A stretch of DNA of 58,956 bases from the NCBI RefSeq assembly GCF_900109135.1, contig NZ_FNYT01000019.1, forward strand, positions 1 to 58,956, written 5' to 3'. Position 1 is the first letter of the stretch; each line of letters begins with the position of its first letter. The notes under the pieces are model-generated. The model was not told the DNA's origin, searched no databases, and saw only the letters and a program-made list of their open reading frames with translations. This DNA is from Trichococcus ilyis (GTDB taxonomy: Bacteria > Bacillota > Bacilli > Lactobacillales > Aerococcaceae). This document shows positions 32,042-40,225 of the stretch, one piece after another. Position numbers and translations under genes: made by a program.

Positions 32042-32219
32042 GATGTGATGATTCGCGTTTAGATACCCGGACGTTGGAGCACCCAGCGAAGTGAACCGCT
32101 TTTGTTCACTACGCTGGGTGTGAAACGGGAGCGGTATCTGCGAATCAGAACTCAACTAAGATAGAGCGTGATGAATCCCGCTCTAGGAATCGAGCACTAA
32201 GAGGAGATTACTGGGATTC
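32039..32219 (+). repeat. Structured intergenic repeat, copy 2 (two tandem units)
   Basis: Starting at the gatB stop (TAGGAT), unit a has outer arms GATTCGC (32050-32056) and GCGAATC (32140-32146). Inside is a 17-base near-perfect hairpin (32080-32120, arms CACCCAGCGAAGTGAAC and its complement with one mismatch). The linker AGAACTCAACTAA leads to unit b with outer arms GAATCCC (32173-32179) and GGGATTC (32213-32219), and the GCTC/GAGC mini-hairpin. Unit b matches 17888-17923 over 36 bases with one change. Confidence 0.75.
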
Positions 32220-32245
32220 AAAACGCATTTGCGTATTGCGAGATC

Positions 32246-32280
32246 AAAAAAAACAACTTCCTTCCGGAGGTTGTTTTTTT
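32246..32280 (+). terminator. Terminator of the gatCAB operon
   Basis: An A-run, ACAACTTCC, loop TTCC, GGAGGTTGT and T7. The A and T runs make it potentially bidirectional. Confidence 0.9.
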
Positions 32281-32355
32281 AATAGATTCACTCCAAAAAA
32301 ATGCCAATAAAGCTATCTTTTTCCAAATCAACAATTAGTATTATTCTGATTTTGG

Positions 32356-32364
32356 TGCTATAAT
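32356..32364 (+). promoter_or_regulatory. Extended -10 promoter of dagK
   Basis: TG-C-TATAAT (32356-32364) is a consensus extended -10, about 80 bases before the dagK start. The -35 region is not recognisable. Confidence 0.65.
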
Positions 32365-32442
32365 CATTAATTGAGTGGTTTGCCAAGCAAAGATGAATTG
32401 TGAGCTAATATAACAGATGAGCCTAGAAAGATGAGGAAAAGA

Positions 32443-33474
32443 ATGAGAGCGAGAGTAATTTATAATCCTACTTCCGGAAGAGAAATGCTGAAAAAAAGCA
32501 TGATTGATATTCTCCAAATTTTGGAAGAAGCAGGCTATGAGGCCAGTGCCTATGCCACGACTCCTGAACCCCTATCCGCAACCAAAGAAGCGGAACGCGC
32601 CGCTTTGGCCGGTTTCGATCTGATCGTTGCAGCAGGCGGGGACGGCACCGTAAACGAGGTCATCAACGGTATTGCCGGACTGGAACACAGACCGACAGTC
32701 GGCATCATACCTGCCGGTACCACAAATGACTATGCCCGCGCTTTGAAGATTCCACGCTCAAACTTGTTGGATGCGGCCCGTGTGATTGCGGCCGGCAATG
32801 CCATTCCTATGGATATCGGTCAATCGAATGATACTTATTTCATTAACATCGCAGCGGGCGGTTATCTGACGGATCTGACCTACGACGTTCCCGCAAAGCT
32901 GAAAACCATTTTTGGCTACCTCGCTTATCTGGTGAAGGGCGCCGAAAAGATTCCGCAGCTGAAACCGATGCATATGCGCATCGAGTATGAAGATGGGGTC
33001 TACGACGGTATGGCTTCCATGTTCTTTGTGGCCTTGACCAATTCGGTCGGCGGCTTCGAGACGATCGATCCGAACATCGTTTTGGGGGACGGCAAGTTTA
33101 CCTTGTTTGTCGTAAAGACAGCGAACATCTTCGAAATCCTGCAACTGTTGGCCCAAGTGCTGAACGGCGGCAGGCATCTAGAAAATTCCAATGTCCTTTA
33201 TACACATACCAGCTTTGTGAAAGCGGAATCCATGGATGGTTCACGCCTGATGATCAACTTGGACGGTGAGTACGGCGGCGATGCCCCGACCCTGTTCACG
33301 AACCATCAGCAACACATCAAAATCATCGGCAACACCTCCGATTTCGCTGATCCGATCGAAGAAGCGGATGAAGGCGTGCTTGAAGGTGCCGGCACAGGCT
33401 TCATGAAGGAAGTCGAAACCTTGCACCCGGATGAAGTGAACGATAAACGTTTGCCTTACGACGGCAAGGACTAA
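32443..33474 (+). CDS. dagK: Diacylglycerol kinase (soluble DagK/DgkB type)
   Basis: This 343-residue lipid kinase recycles diacylglycerol, the by-product of lipoteichoic acid synthesis, to phosphatidic acid. This links it to LtaS at the start of the window. Motifs: RVIYNPTSGRE near the N-terminus, the ATP-site AAGGDGTVNEVINGI and GIIPAGTTNDYARAL, and FINIAAGGYLTDL. ATG 32443 is chosen for the GAGGA site. The last about 50 residues are acidic and probably flexible. Confidence 0.94.
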   Translation: MRARVIYNPTSGREMLKKSMIDILQILEEAGYEASAYATTPEPLSATKEAERAALAGFDLIVAAGGDGTVNEVINGIAGLEHRPTVGIIPAGTTNDYARALKIPRSNLLDAARVIAAGNAIPMDIGQSNDTYFINIAAGGYLTDLTYDVPAKLKTIFGYLAYLVKGAEKIPQLKPMHMRIEYEDGVYDGMASMFFVALTNSVGGFETIDPNIVLGDGKFTLFVVKTANIFEILQLLAQVLNGGRHLENSNVLYTHTSFVKAESMDGSRLMINLDGEYGGDAPTLFTNHQQHIKIIGNTSDFADPIEEADEGVLEGAGTGFMKEVETLHPDEVNDKRLPYDGKD

Positions 33475-33815
33475 GAAAAAGCGGAACGGGTTCGTTCAGC
33501 CCTGAAAGAAATTTAGGAAATCTGTCCGCAACGTTCCCTACGGTCACCTTATACTGGGGCTCTAAGGGATGAATCCCAAAGAGCCCCATGCAACTGAGCA
33601 TCGAAGAGCGCAATATGCTGAGAGACTTCCTGCGTCAGCAGGTTAGTCGAACAGTATCCTTGGCTCGCAGAGACAAGGGGTTCCTTTATAAATAATTTCC
33701 GAAGGGCTAACCCGTGGAGCTAGCCAACACTTTGGGATGCATGGCACATTTTGTTAATCTGTGATGCAAATTTTATTCTGAAAATTTTTTATCGATTCCT
33801 ATATGTTTAAATAAG
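33475..33815 (+). other. Intergenic region with hairpin and short frame, possible mobile-element relic
   Basis: A hairpin of GGGGCTCTAAGGGAT and ATCCCAAAGAGCCCC (33556-33587) is followed directly by an ATG and a 35-codon frame (33588-33695) opening MQLSIEERNMLRDFLRQQVS. This resembles the helix-turn-helix start of some transposases. No SD precedes it and the rest of a transposase is missing. It may be an insertion-sequence scar; no family is assigned. Confidence 0.3.
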
Positions 33816-33862
33816 AATGCCCGGCCTCTCGGAGTTGTGACGAGAGCTGCCGGGCATTTTTT
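33816..33862 (+). terminator. Strong terminator abutting a promoter
   Basis: AATGCCCGGCCTCTCG, a short loop, CGAGAGCTGCCGGGCATT and T residues. The T-run runs directly into the extended -10 of the next gene. Confidence 0.88.
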
Positions 33863-33870
33863 GCTATACT
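33862..33870 (+). promoter_or_regulatory. Extended -10 promoter of the thioredoxin-like gene
   Basis: TG-C-TATACT starts on the last base of the terminator T-run, about 39 bases before the gene. The region where a -35 would lie is the terminator stem. Confidence 0.6.
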
Positions 33871-33908
33871 GGAAGAAAGCCATTCAAACGCAAAAGGGGA
33901 CCTGCCAT

Positions 33909-34319
33909 ATGCCGAAAAAACAGAAAAGATTTTTGTCCGCATTATTATTGGGTGTGCTGCTGATGCTGTTTGCAGCCTGCGCAAAGGAGGCGGATTCCCC
34001 GATCATGGCGATAGGCGATGCAGCGCAATACGAAGAAGTGGTGGCGCAGGATGTGGCCTACCTGTATTTCGGCTTCGATGACTGCCCCTACTGCAAGAAA
34101 TTCCGGCCGATCCTGGAGGGGGAATTGGCGGAAACAGGGCAGACCGCCTACTACTACAACACGAAAAAACGCGCCAATGACGCCAACTATGATGAAGTGC
34201 TGGATACCTTCGGCGTCGCGTTCGTGCCCGTCTTGATCAAACTGGAGGACGGCAAAGCGGTCGGATCAGTCAATCTGGACACCGTCGCCGACCTGCCGGT
34301 GTTGCTGGCGGAGGAATAG
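33909..34319 (+). CDS. Thioredoxin-fold lipoprotein (CPYC motif)
   Basis: This 136-residue protein has a signal peptide with lipobox FAAC, so it is anchored outside the membrane. A small thioredoxin-like domain follows, with CPYC (in FDDCPYCKKF) and a cis-Pro loop FVPVLI. It probably reduces or isomerises disulfides of exported proteins, or acts like the bacteriocin transport accessory proteins of lactic acid bacteria, which have the same size and motif. ATG 33909 is chosen because AAAGGGGA lies upstream. Confidence 0.85.
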   Translation: MPKKQKRFLSALLLGVLLMLFAACAKEADSPIMAIGDAAQYEEVVAQDVAYLYFGFDDCPYCKKFRPILEGELAETGQTAYYYNTKKRANDANYDEVLDTFGVAFVPVLIKLEDGKAVGSVNLDTVADLPVLLAEE

Positions 34320-34357
34320 CGAGCGTGGCGGCTCGAGCTTGTCCGATAACCATAAAG

Positions 34358-34391
34358 AATGGGCTGCCTCCAAAATCGGGGGCAGCCCATT
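34358..34391. terminator. Bidirectional terminator between converging genes
   Basis: AATGGGCTGCC, a 12-base loop, GGCAGCCCATT. It sits between the thioredoxin-like gene and the minus-strand VOC gene. Confidence 0.75.
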
Positions 34392-34398
34392 CGCATGT

Positions 34399-34797
34399 TC
34401 ATTTCCACACCAATTGCCAAGTGACACCGAATTGATCGGTAACCCAAGCCACCGCGCGCAGCTCACCTACCGCTTCCGGCCCCATCATCACAACCCCGTC
34501 CACGGACAAGGAATCAAAGTAGTTGTCGAAGCTGGCTTCATCCTCGCAGTCCACGTAGAGCGAAACGGCCCACGTCATGTCCGGCAAAAAGTCCTCCTCC
34601 ATGTCCATCGCCATGAAATCCTGCCCGTTCAAAACAAACTGTTCATTGACCACACGGCCGCCTTCCCCGTGTTCATCCTCATCGACTTTTGTGAGGGAGG
34701 TCACACTGGAATTCGGAAAAATGGAAACATAAAAGTGCATCGCTTCTTCTGCAGTCCCCGCAAACGTCAAAAAGGGAACAATCCGATGTCCGCTCAT
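34399..34797 (-). CDS. VOC superfamily protein (PhnB/3-demethylubiquinone methyltransferase-like, PF06983 type)
   Basis: This 132-residue protein has the family opening RIVPFLTFAGTAEEAMHFYVSIFPNS and closes with WVTDQFGVTWQLVW. It resembles glyoxalase/bleomycin-resistance-fold proteins named PhnB; despite the old name, these rarely have a shown activity. GAGGATG precedes the ATG on the minus strand. It stands alone. Confidence 0.88.
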   Translation of the reverse strand: MSGHRIVPFLTFAGTAEEAMHFYVSIFPNSSVTSLTKVDEDEHGEGGRVVNEQFVLNGQDFMAMDMEEDFLPDMTWAVSLYVDCEDEASFDNYFDSLSVDGVVMMGPEAVGELRAVAWVTDQFGVTWQLVWK

Positions 34798-34939
34798 TTT
34801 GTCATCCTCGCTTTCTTCCTATACCCTTCAGAAACCCGTTTATACACCCTTATTATACTGAATAGCGGCGAAACTTCCTATCGATAAGACCGCATGCCCG
34901 CCGGAGTCATTATGAGAATTGGCTTATTTTTCCCAAACA

Positions 34940-34981
34940 GACGGGCTTGCTGTATCAGGTACCCGTCTTTTTTGGTATAAT
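34940..34981 (+). promoter_or_regulatory. Terminator-like hairpin fused to the extended -10 of rlmCD
   Basis: GACGGG (34940-34945) and CCCGTC (34962-34967) form a stem followed by T6 (34968-34973). Then comes TG-G-TATAAT (34973-34981), an extended -10 about 37 bases before the gene. The arrangement matches that at 33816-33870. Confidence 0.65.
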
Positions 34982-35017
34982 GGACGCGAATGAAAAATTA
35001 GGAACTGAGGAGTAACT

Positions 35018-36400
35018 ATGAAAAAACAATATTCGGCAGCACCGGTAATCAAAAATGAGAAGATGACTGTCACGTTTGAGGACTTAACGTCAGAAGGATT
35101 GGGTGTCGCAAAGGTCGAAGGTTATCCCTTGTTTGTGGCGGATGGACTGCCGGGCGAACGGGCCAACATCAAGGTGACCAAAGTCGGCAAATCTTTCGGC
35201 TTCGCCCGCATCGAGGAAAGGCTGACAAGCTCTCCTGACCGCATCCCGACCCGCGACATCAAAGGCACACGCGTTGGTACGATGCCCCTGCAGAATCTGC
35301 GTTATTCCGCGCAATTGGCTTTCAAACAGAACAACGTCGAACAAGTGATGAAGCGCATCGCCAAAATGCCGGAAGTAGAAGTCAAACCGACAATCGGCAT
35401 GGAAAATCCATGGGGATACCGCAACAAAGCTCAGATCCCTGTACGCCAAAAAGACGGCAAATTGGTCACCGGCTTCTTCCGCACGAACACACATGAATTG
35501 ATCCCGATGGAAAACTTCCAGATTCAGGATCCGAAAATCGATGAAGCGATCGTAAAAGTCCGCAACATCCTGCAGGAATTCAACGTGAAAGCCTACGACG
35601 AGAAGAAGCACACCGGAAACATCCGCCACATCATGATCCGCCGCGGTTATTACACAGGCGAAATGATGGTCGTCCTGGTGACGCGCACGGCAAAACTGTT
35701 CCCGCAAAGCAAAATCATCCCGGCTATCTTGGAAGCTCTGCCGGAAGTGGTCAGCATCGTCCAAAACGTGAACCCGAAACAAAACAACGTCATCCTGGGT
35801 GACGAAACGATCGTCCTGCACGGCGCAGACGTCTACCACGACAAATTGATGGGCCATACCTTCGCCATCTCTTCCCGCTCATTCTATCAAGTGAACCCGG
35901 TCCAAACCGAAAAGCTTTATAAATTAGCGATCGAAGCTGCACAATTGACCGGCGAAGAAACCGTCATCGATGCTTATTGCGGAATCGGAACAATTTCCCT
36001 GTCGTTGGCCGAAAAAGCCAAACACGTTTACGCGATGGAAGTCGTTCCGGATGCCGTGAAAATGGCTGAATTGAATGCCGCAACAAACAACATCGATAAC
36101 ATCACCTTCGAAGTCGGCGCTGCCGAAGAAGTGATGCCAAAATGGGCTGCTGAAGGCGTCAAAGCGGATGTCCTGGTTGTCGATCCGCCACGCAAAGGCT
36201 TGGAACCGGCCTTCATCGAAGCCGCGTTGGAAATCGCTCCTGAGCGCATCGTCTACGTCAGCTGCAACCCGGCCACAATGGCACGCGACCTGAAATTGTT
36301 CCACGAAGGCGGCTATAGCGTAGGCAGCATCCAACCAGTGGACCTGTTCCCACAAACATTGCATGTAGAATCAGTTGTGGCGTTGACACGCAACAAATAA
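35018..36400 (+). CDS. rlmCD: 23S rRNA (uracil-5-)-methyltransferase RlmCD (RumA family)
   Basis: This 460-residue enzyme has an N-terminal TRAM domain (about 10-70), a central RNA-recognition domain and a SAM-binding C-terminal domain. Motifs: FYQVNPVQTEKLY, DAYCGIGTISLSLA (SAM loop), VVDPPRKGLE, and VSCNPATMARDL with the catalytic Cys. Gram-positive members methylate both U747 and U1939. The Cys cluster that holds a 4Fe-4S centre in E. coli RlmD is absent: the expected CGGC-LQ block reads RVGTMPLQ. GAGGAG precedes the ATG. Confidence 0.95.
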   Translation: MKKQYSAAPVIKNEKMTVTFEDLTSEGLGVAKVEGYPLFVADGLPGERANIKVTKVGKSFGFARIEERLTSSPDRIPTRDIKGTRVGTMPLQNLRYSAQLAFKQNNVEQVMKRIAKMPEVEVKPTIGMENPWGYRNKAQIPVRQKDGKLVTGFFRTNTHELIPMENFQIQDPKIDEAIVKVRNILQEFNVKAYDEKKHTGNIRHIMIRRGYYTGEMMVVLVTRTAKLFPQSKIIPAILEALPEVVSIVQNVNPKQNNVILGDETIVLHGADVYHDKLMGHTFAISSRSFYQVNPVQTEKLYKLAIEAAQLTGEETVIDAYCGIGTISLSLAEKAKHVYAMEVVPDAVKMAELNAATNNIDNITFEVGAAEEVMPKWAAEGVKADVLVVDPPRKGLEPAFIEAALEIAPERIVYVSCNPATMARDLKLFHEGGYSVGSIQPVDLFPQTLHVESVVALTRNK

Positions 36401-36420
36401 ATAACAAAAAAACAGCAAGC

Positions 36421-36458
36421 CGCAAGGACCGTCAGAAATGGCAGGCCTTGCGTTTTTT
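36421..36458 (+). terminator. Terminator of rlmCD
   Basis: CGCAAGGACC and GGCCTTGCG form a stem followed by T6. Eighteen bases of its left side (36418-36435) recur in the terminator at 41241-41258. Confidence 0.85.
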
Positions 36459-36667
36459 GTGCGCCAAAAATGGGGTCGCGCTTAGTGGCGGCCGTCCAAA
36501 GGGGCTATAATGGTAGTGAGGGAAGGACCCGAGCCCTAGGCCGCTATGAAGAATTCCACTGTAGTGTGTTCTCAGCAGCAACTTGAAAATCGAACGCTGT
36601 TTTTTTCAGGCTATTGATAATAGATGGGTTACATCAACTTCATGAAGAGGATGAGGAGGATAACGGA

Positions 36668-37426
36668 ATGAAAAAATATCCGCGAACAGAAAAATACGCT
36701 AGCGATTGTGTCAGTGCAAATTGGATGGGCCCCAATCCTTTATGGCTGCTGGAGGAATTGTGCGAACACATGGAGTTGAAGCCGGGCATGAAGGTTCTTG
36801 ACATGGGTTGCGGAAAGGGCCTCACTTCAGTGTTTTTGGCGAAGGAATTTGGCGTGACGGTATTTGCCAACGATTTGTGGATCAGCGCGACAGAGAACCT
36901 CAAACGCTTTGAGGAAGCCGGCGTAGCCGATCTGGTGTTTCCCATCCATGCGGAAGCACATGCCCTGCCTTATGCCGAGGGATTCTTCGACGCTGCCATA
37001 GCAATAGACAGCTACCACTATTATGGCGCGGATGAAGCTTATTTTCCCTGCACGTACGCAAAGTTAGTGAAGCCAGGTGGCCAATTTGGCATTGTGGTTC
37101 CGGGTTTGACGCACGAATTTGAGAAAGGCTATCCCGATACGCTTAAAGAGCATTGGGAGGGGGAAATGTTCAGCTTCCACAGCAAGGGTTGGTGGCGGCA
37201 TCTTTGGGAAAAGACCGGCATCGTTGAAATCACAGCCTGTTACGATATGGAAGGACCTAAAGAAATATGGCGACCGTGGGCAAAATGGGCAAAAGCCAAT
37301 CTCGGTTTCAATGATGTGGAATTTTTGGATTCCGACACTAATGATGACATTGCGCTGATTGTCATGAGCGCTACCAAACAACAAAATCGATTAATTTCAG
37401 GAAGTTCACCATGTGGTTCAATATAA
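36668..37426 (+). CDS. SAM-dependent methyltransferase (type 11)
   Basis: This 252-residue Rossmann methyltransferase has a SAM-binding motif [20 protein letters not shown], an acidic NDLW after strand 2, and [11 protein letters not shown] as motif IV. It is most like small-molecule methyltransferases; the substrate is unknown. GAGGAGG at 36650-36658 sets the start at ATG 36668. Its end overlaps the next gene by 16 bases, so the two are probably co-translated. The 200 bases upstream hold a TATAAT (36506-36511). Confidence 0.88.
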   Translation: MKKYPRTEKYASDCVSANWMGPNPLWLLEELCEHMELKPGMKVLDMGCGKGLTSVFLAKEFGVTVFANDLWISATENLKRFEEAGVADLVFPIHAEAHALPYAEGFFDAAIAIDSYHYYGADEAYFPCTYAKLVKPGGQFGIVVPGLTHEFEKGYPDTLKEHWEGEMFSFHSKGWWRHLWEKTGIVEITACYDMEGPKEIWRPWAKWAKANLGFNDVEFLDSDTNDDIALIVMSATKQQNRLISGSSPCGSI

Positions 37427-38148
37427 TATTGGGCATTTTCTTCATCGGCATAGGGTTGGCGGTTCATGTTTTTAAATGGTACTTTTTGATTTCGGGCTAT
37501 AACACTATGCCCAAAGAGAAAAAGGCCAACGTCGATACCGCAGGGCTCGGACGTCTGATGGGGATATATGCCTATATTAATGGTGGCGTTTTTATTTTTA
37601 TGGGTGTGCTGCAGGCTTTGGGATTCAAACCCGTTCAGACGCCAGCTTTTGTATTTTTCATTATTTCCACAGTTTATTTATTGGTCAAGGCTCAAAAATA
37701 TGACGGGAATATCTTTGATCAGGACGGAAAAATCCGGAAAGGGGCAGGAAAGCAATTAGCTGTGCCTGCAGCCATCACCGTTGTCACATTCATCTTTGTT
37801 GCTGTTCTGCTGTTTTTTTCATCCCGCTCAACCGAGGTCAGTGTTTTTGAAGAAGGCATAGAAATCCATGGCATGTATGGCGAAGTCTACACTTGGGAAA
37901 CCATCGAGTCTGTAGAGCTGAAGGAAGAATTACCCACTATTGAAATGCGCACCAATGGTTCAGCTCTGGGTTCAAATTTGAAGGGGCATTTCAGAACAAG
38001 AGAATTGGGTTCAGTGAAGCTATTCGTTGATGCCCAAGAGCCTCCTTTCATTTATCTGGAAACTGATGGCGGAATCACGATCTTTAATCTGGAGAATGCA
38101 GATGAAACCAAAGGGATTTTCGAAGAAATTCTAAGTCGTAGAGATTAA
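37411..38148 (+). CDS. DUF3784-type membrane protein with PH-like C-terminal domain
   Basis: This 245-residue protein has an N-terminal span, the segment [21 protein letters not shown] typical of DUF3784, and two more spans (about 50-90). A further span (about 115-140) leads to a soluble beta-rich region (about 145-240) resembling a bacterial PH domain. Function unknown. It overlaps the methyltransferase gene. Confidence 0.75.
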   Translation: MWFNIILGIFFIGIGLAVHVFKWYFLISGYNTMPKEKKANVDTAGLGRLMGIYAYINGGVFIFMGVLQALGFKPVQTPAFVFFIISTVYLLVKAQKYDGNIFDQDGKIRKGAGKQLAVPAAITVVTFIFVAVLLFFSSRSTEVSVFEEGIEIHGMYGEVYTWETIESVELKEELPTIEMRTNGSALGSNLKGHFRTRELGSVKLFVDAQEPPFIYLETDGGITIFNLENADETKGIFEEILSRRD

Positions 38149-38221
38149 AAGGCGGTTAGTGTTTAGTGCAAAAAGTGCAGGGTTTTGCAGAAAAAATCAA
38201 AATGGCGGAGGATTTTGTCTT

Positions 38222-38683
38222 ATGAAACCAACCAAACAACAATTGCTCAGAAATCCCGACATAAAGCCCACAAGCGACGTTATTGCGGAAGCGCTTGGCG
38301 AAGCGAACAACGCCTACGTTAAGTTCATCGGCGAACTTGCGAACCACGAAATTCAAATGGAATGGCGTTACTACAGCGACGGGAAAGCCTGGCTTGCGAA
38401 AGGACTCCATAAGTGGATCGGTGTTCGTGGCGGCAAAAATGAAGTAACCGTTTTTTGGCTATCGATTTGGGACGGTTTTTTCAAGGTAACCATCTATGTC
38501 CCGGAAAAAGATCGTGCGGATGCATTTAGACTGCCGCTTGCTGATGAAGTCAAGCGATTGCTGGCGGATTCGGAACAAACGGGTGGGAAATTGAAGTATT
38601 TCCCAGTTGTTTTCGAAGTGCGTTCGGAGGAAATGCAGGCAGCAGTTTATACCCTTGCCGATTTCAAAATAAGCATAAAGTAA
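38222..38683 (+). CDS. DUF3788 family protein
   Basis: This 153-residue soluble protein fits the DUF3788 family: an opening helix, then MEWRYYSDGKAWLAKGLHKW, a VFWLSIWDGFFKVTIYV strand pair and a C-terminal ADFKISIK strand. No function is known. The start at 38222 is chosen because GGAGG lies about 10 bases upstream. Confidence 0.8.
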   Translation: MKPTKQQLLRNPDIKPTSDVIAEALGEANNAYVKFIGELANHEIQMEWRYYSDGKAWLAKGLHKWIGVRGGKNEVTVFWLSIWDGFFKVTIYVPEKDRADAFRLPLADEVKRLLADSEQTGGKLKYFPVVFEVRSEEMQAAVYTLADFKISIK

Positions 38684-38739
38684 AACGGAATCAGGCGAAG
38701 AAACAGGAAACCCAAATGCAGTATCTTAAGGAAGAAAAC

Positions 38740-39186
38740 ATGAAAGAACTACAATTCTCGATCGAAATCAAGGCAGCAAAAGAAAAAGTCTGGGCAACGC
38801 TTTGGGAAGACACATCCTTCCGCGACTGGGCAAACATCATCGATGAAGGAACATACATGAAGGGCGCAATGGAAGAAGGCAAGGAGATCCAGTTCCTGTC
38901 CTCCGTCAATGGTTACGGTGTGACGAGCCTGGTGGAGAAACTCGATCCGAATGCGTTCATATTGTTCAGGCACAGTGCGGACACCCAAGCAAGCGGACAG
39001 CAGGAGCGCGAAAAAGAATGGACCGGCGGCACAGAAAGTTATACTCTTACCGAAAAAGATGGCGTCACGACGTTGCTGGTCAAAACTGAAGTCCCATCAG
39101 AAATGGAAGAAGTATTCACTGTCAGGCTACCAAAAGTCCTGGAGCGCATCAAAACGCTGGCGGTGAAGCATGAAGAATCTGAATGA
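38740..39186 (+). CDS. SRPBCC-fold protein (START/AHSA1-like)
   Basis: This 148-residue protein begins with the helix-grip opening FSIEIKAAKEKVWATLW and ends in a long amphipathic helix, typical of the SRPBCC/AHSA1 superfamily that binds hydrophobic ligands. The ligand is unknown. AAGGAAG sets the start at 38740. It overlaps the next gene by 17 bases. Confidence 0.82.
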   Translation: MKELQFSIEIKAAKEKVWATLWEDTSFRDWANIIDEGTYMKGAMEEGKEIQFLSSVNGYGVTSLVEKLDPNAFILFRHSADTQASGQQEREKEWTGGTESYTLTEKDGVTTLLVKTEVPSEMEEVFTVRLPKVLERIKTLAVKHEESE

Positions 39187-39652
39187 ATTGATTGAAGGTT
39201 ATACGAATCATTTGAAACAAGGCGAAATTCAAATTGCCTACAAAGGAATAATGGAATTTTTGGGCAAATTAAGAGCTGCGTTTATCAAAAATCATCCGGA
39301 TTACGATGTTAGCAGTATCTATCAAGGCTATATGGATATGTCCTATTTTTCTTTGAGCACAAAATCATTAAAAGCACAAGGTTTGAAAATCGCGATTGTC
39401 TATTTGCATGAAAAGGGAGTTTTTGAAGTGTGGCTTTCCGCCCGGAACAGGGATATTGCAAAAGGGTACGCATCTATACTAAACCGTAACATTTCGGATG
39501 ATACGAACGTTTTTCATGACAGTAACAATCCGGATGCTATCATTGAATGCGTATTGACGGCCACACCAAATTTTGACGATCAAACTGCGTTGATCGAGAC
39601 TATCGATCAAGGTGTGGAAAAATTCGTAACCACAATAATCGAGCGCTTGTAA
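39170..39652 (+). CDS. DUF7000 family protein
   Basis: This 160-residue soluble protein is recognised as DUF7000-like from blocks such as YKGIMEFLGKLRAAF, YQGYMDMSYFSLS, KIAIVYLHEKGVFEVWLSARNR and a helical end. The family has no known function and often sits in accessory clusters of Gram-positive bacteria, as here. Confidence 0.75.
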   Translation: MKNLNELIEGYTNHLKQGEIQIAYKGIMEFLGKLRAAFIKNHPDYDVSSIYQGYMDMSYFSLSTKSLKAQGLKIAIVYLHEKGVFEVWLSARNRDIAKGYASILNRNISDDTNVFHDSNNPDAIIECVLTATPNFDDQTALIETIDQGVEKFVTTIIERL

Positions 39653-39710
39653 AGGGATTTCGAAATTGCCCTTAGTGTCGACAACTATGAGGCGATAGAG
39701 AGGTAATGGA

Positions 39711-40121
39711 ATGAGAGTGAAGTCAAAGATAGACGTTTGGATTGGAATTGTAATATGGGGAACTGTATTGATCATGTTGGTTAGCTTGATTTATGTACCG
39801 CAAAATGAAAAAATCTTTGGGTATGTAGTTGTTTTTCCAATGATCACCTTTATGCTTTGGATATACTTCGGTACATATTATGAATTCAGGAATGAATACC
39901 TTTACTGCAGGAGTGGGCCGTTCGTAGAAAAAATAGTCTACGAAAAAATTAAATCGGTTAAGCTTTCGCAGAATCTGCTTTCTTCAATGGCATTATCAAG
40001 GAAACGCATTGAAATCCGGCAGCACGGCAAGGGTTATATCACAGGTACGACATATATATCGCCTGTGAGCCGCGAAGAGTTTATGATGGAACTGATAAGC
40101 CGATGCAAAAATACAGAATAA
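39711..40121 (+). CDS. Bacterial PH-domain membrane protein (YyaB-like)
   Basis: This 136-residue protein has two N-terminal spans (about 10-28 and 37-55), then a small beta-rich domain (FRNEYLYCRSGPFVEKIVYEKIKSVKLSQN...) like the PF06713 PH-type domain of YyaB proteins. Function unknown. GAGAGGTAATGG precedes the ATG. Confidence 0.75.
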   Translation: MRVKSKIDVWIGIVIWGTVLIMLVSLIYVPQNEKIFGYVVVFPMITFMLWIYFGTYYEFRNEYLYCRSGPFVEKIVYEKIKSVKLSQNLLSSMALSRKRIEIRQHGKGYITGTTYISPVSREEFMMELISRCKNTE

Positions 40122-40225
40122 CAGTGCAAGGCGTTTTGCGTTATTATTCGGCAACGAAATCGGGTATAATACGTAAAGTACATGGCAGCAACAAGAAACA
40201 GAATCAGATAATTAAGGGAGATAAA

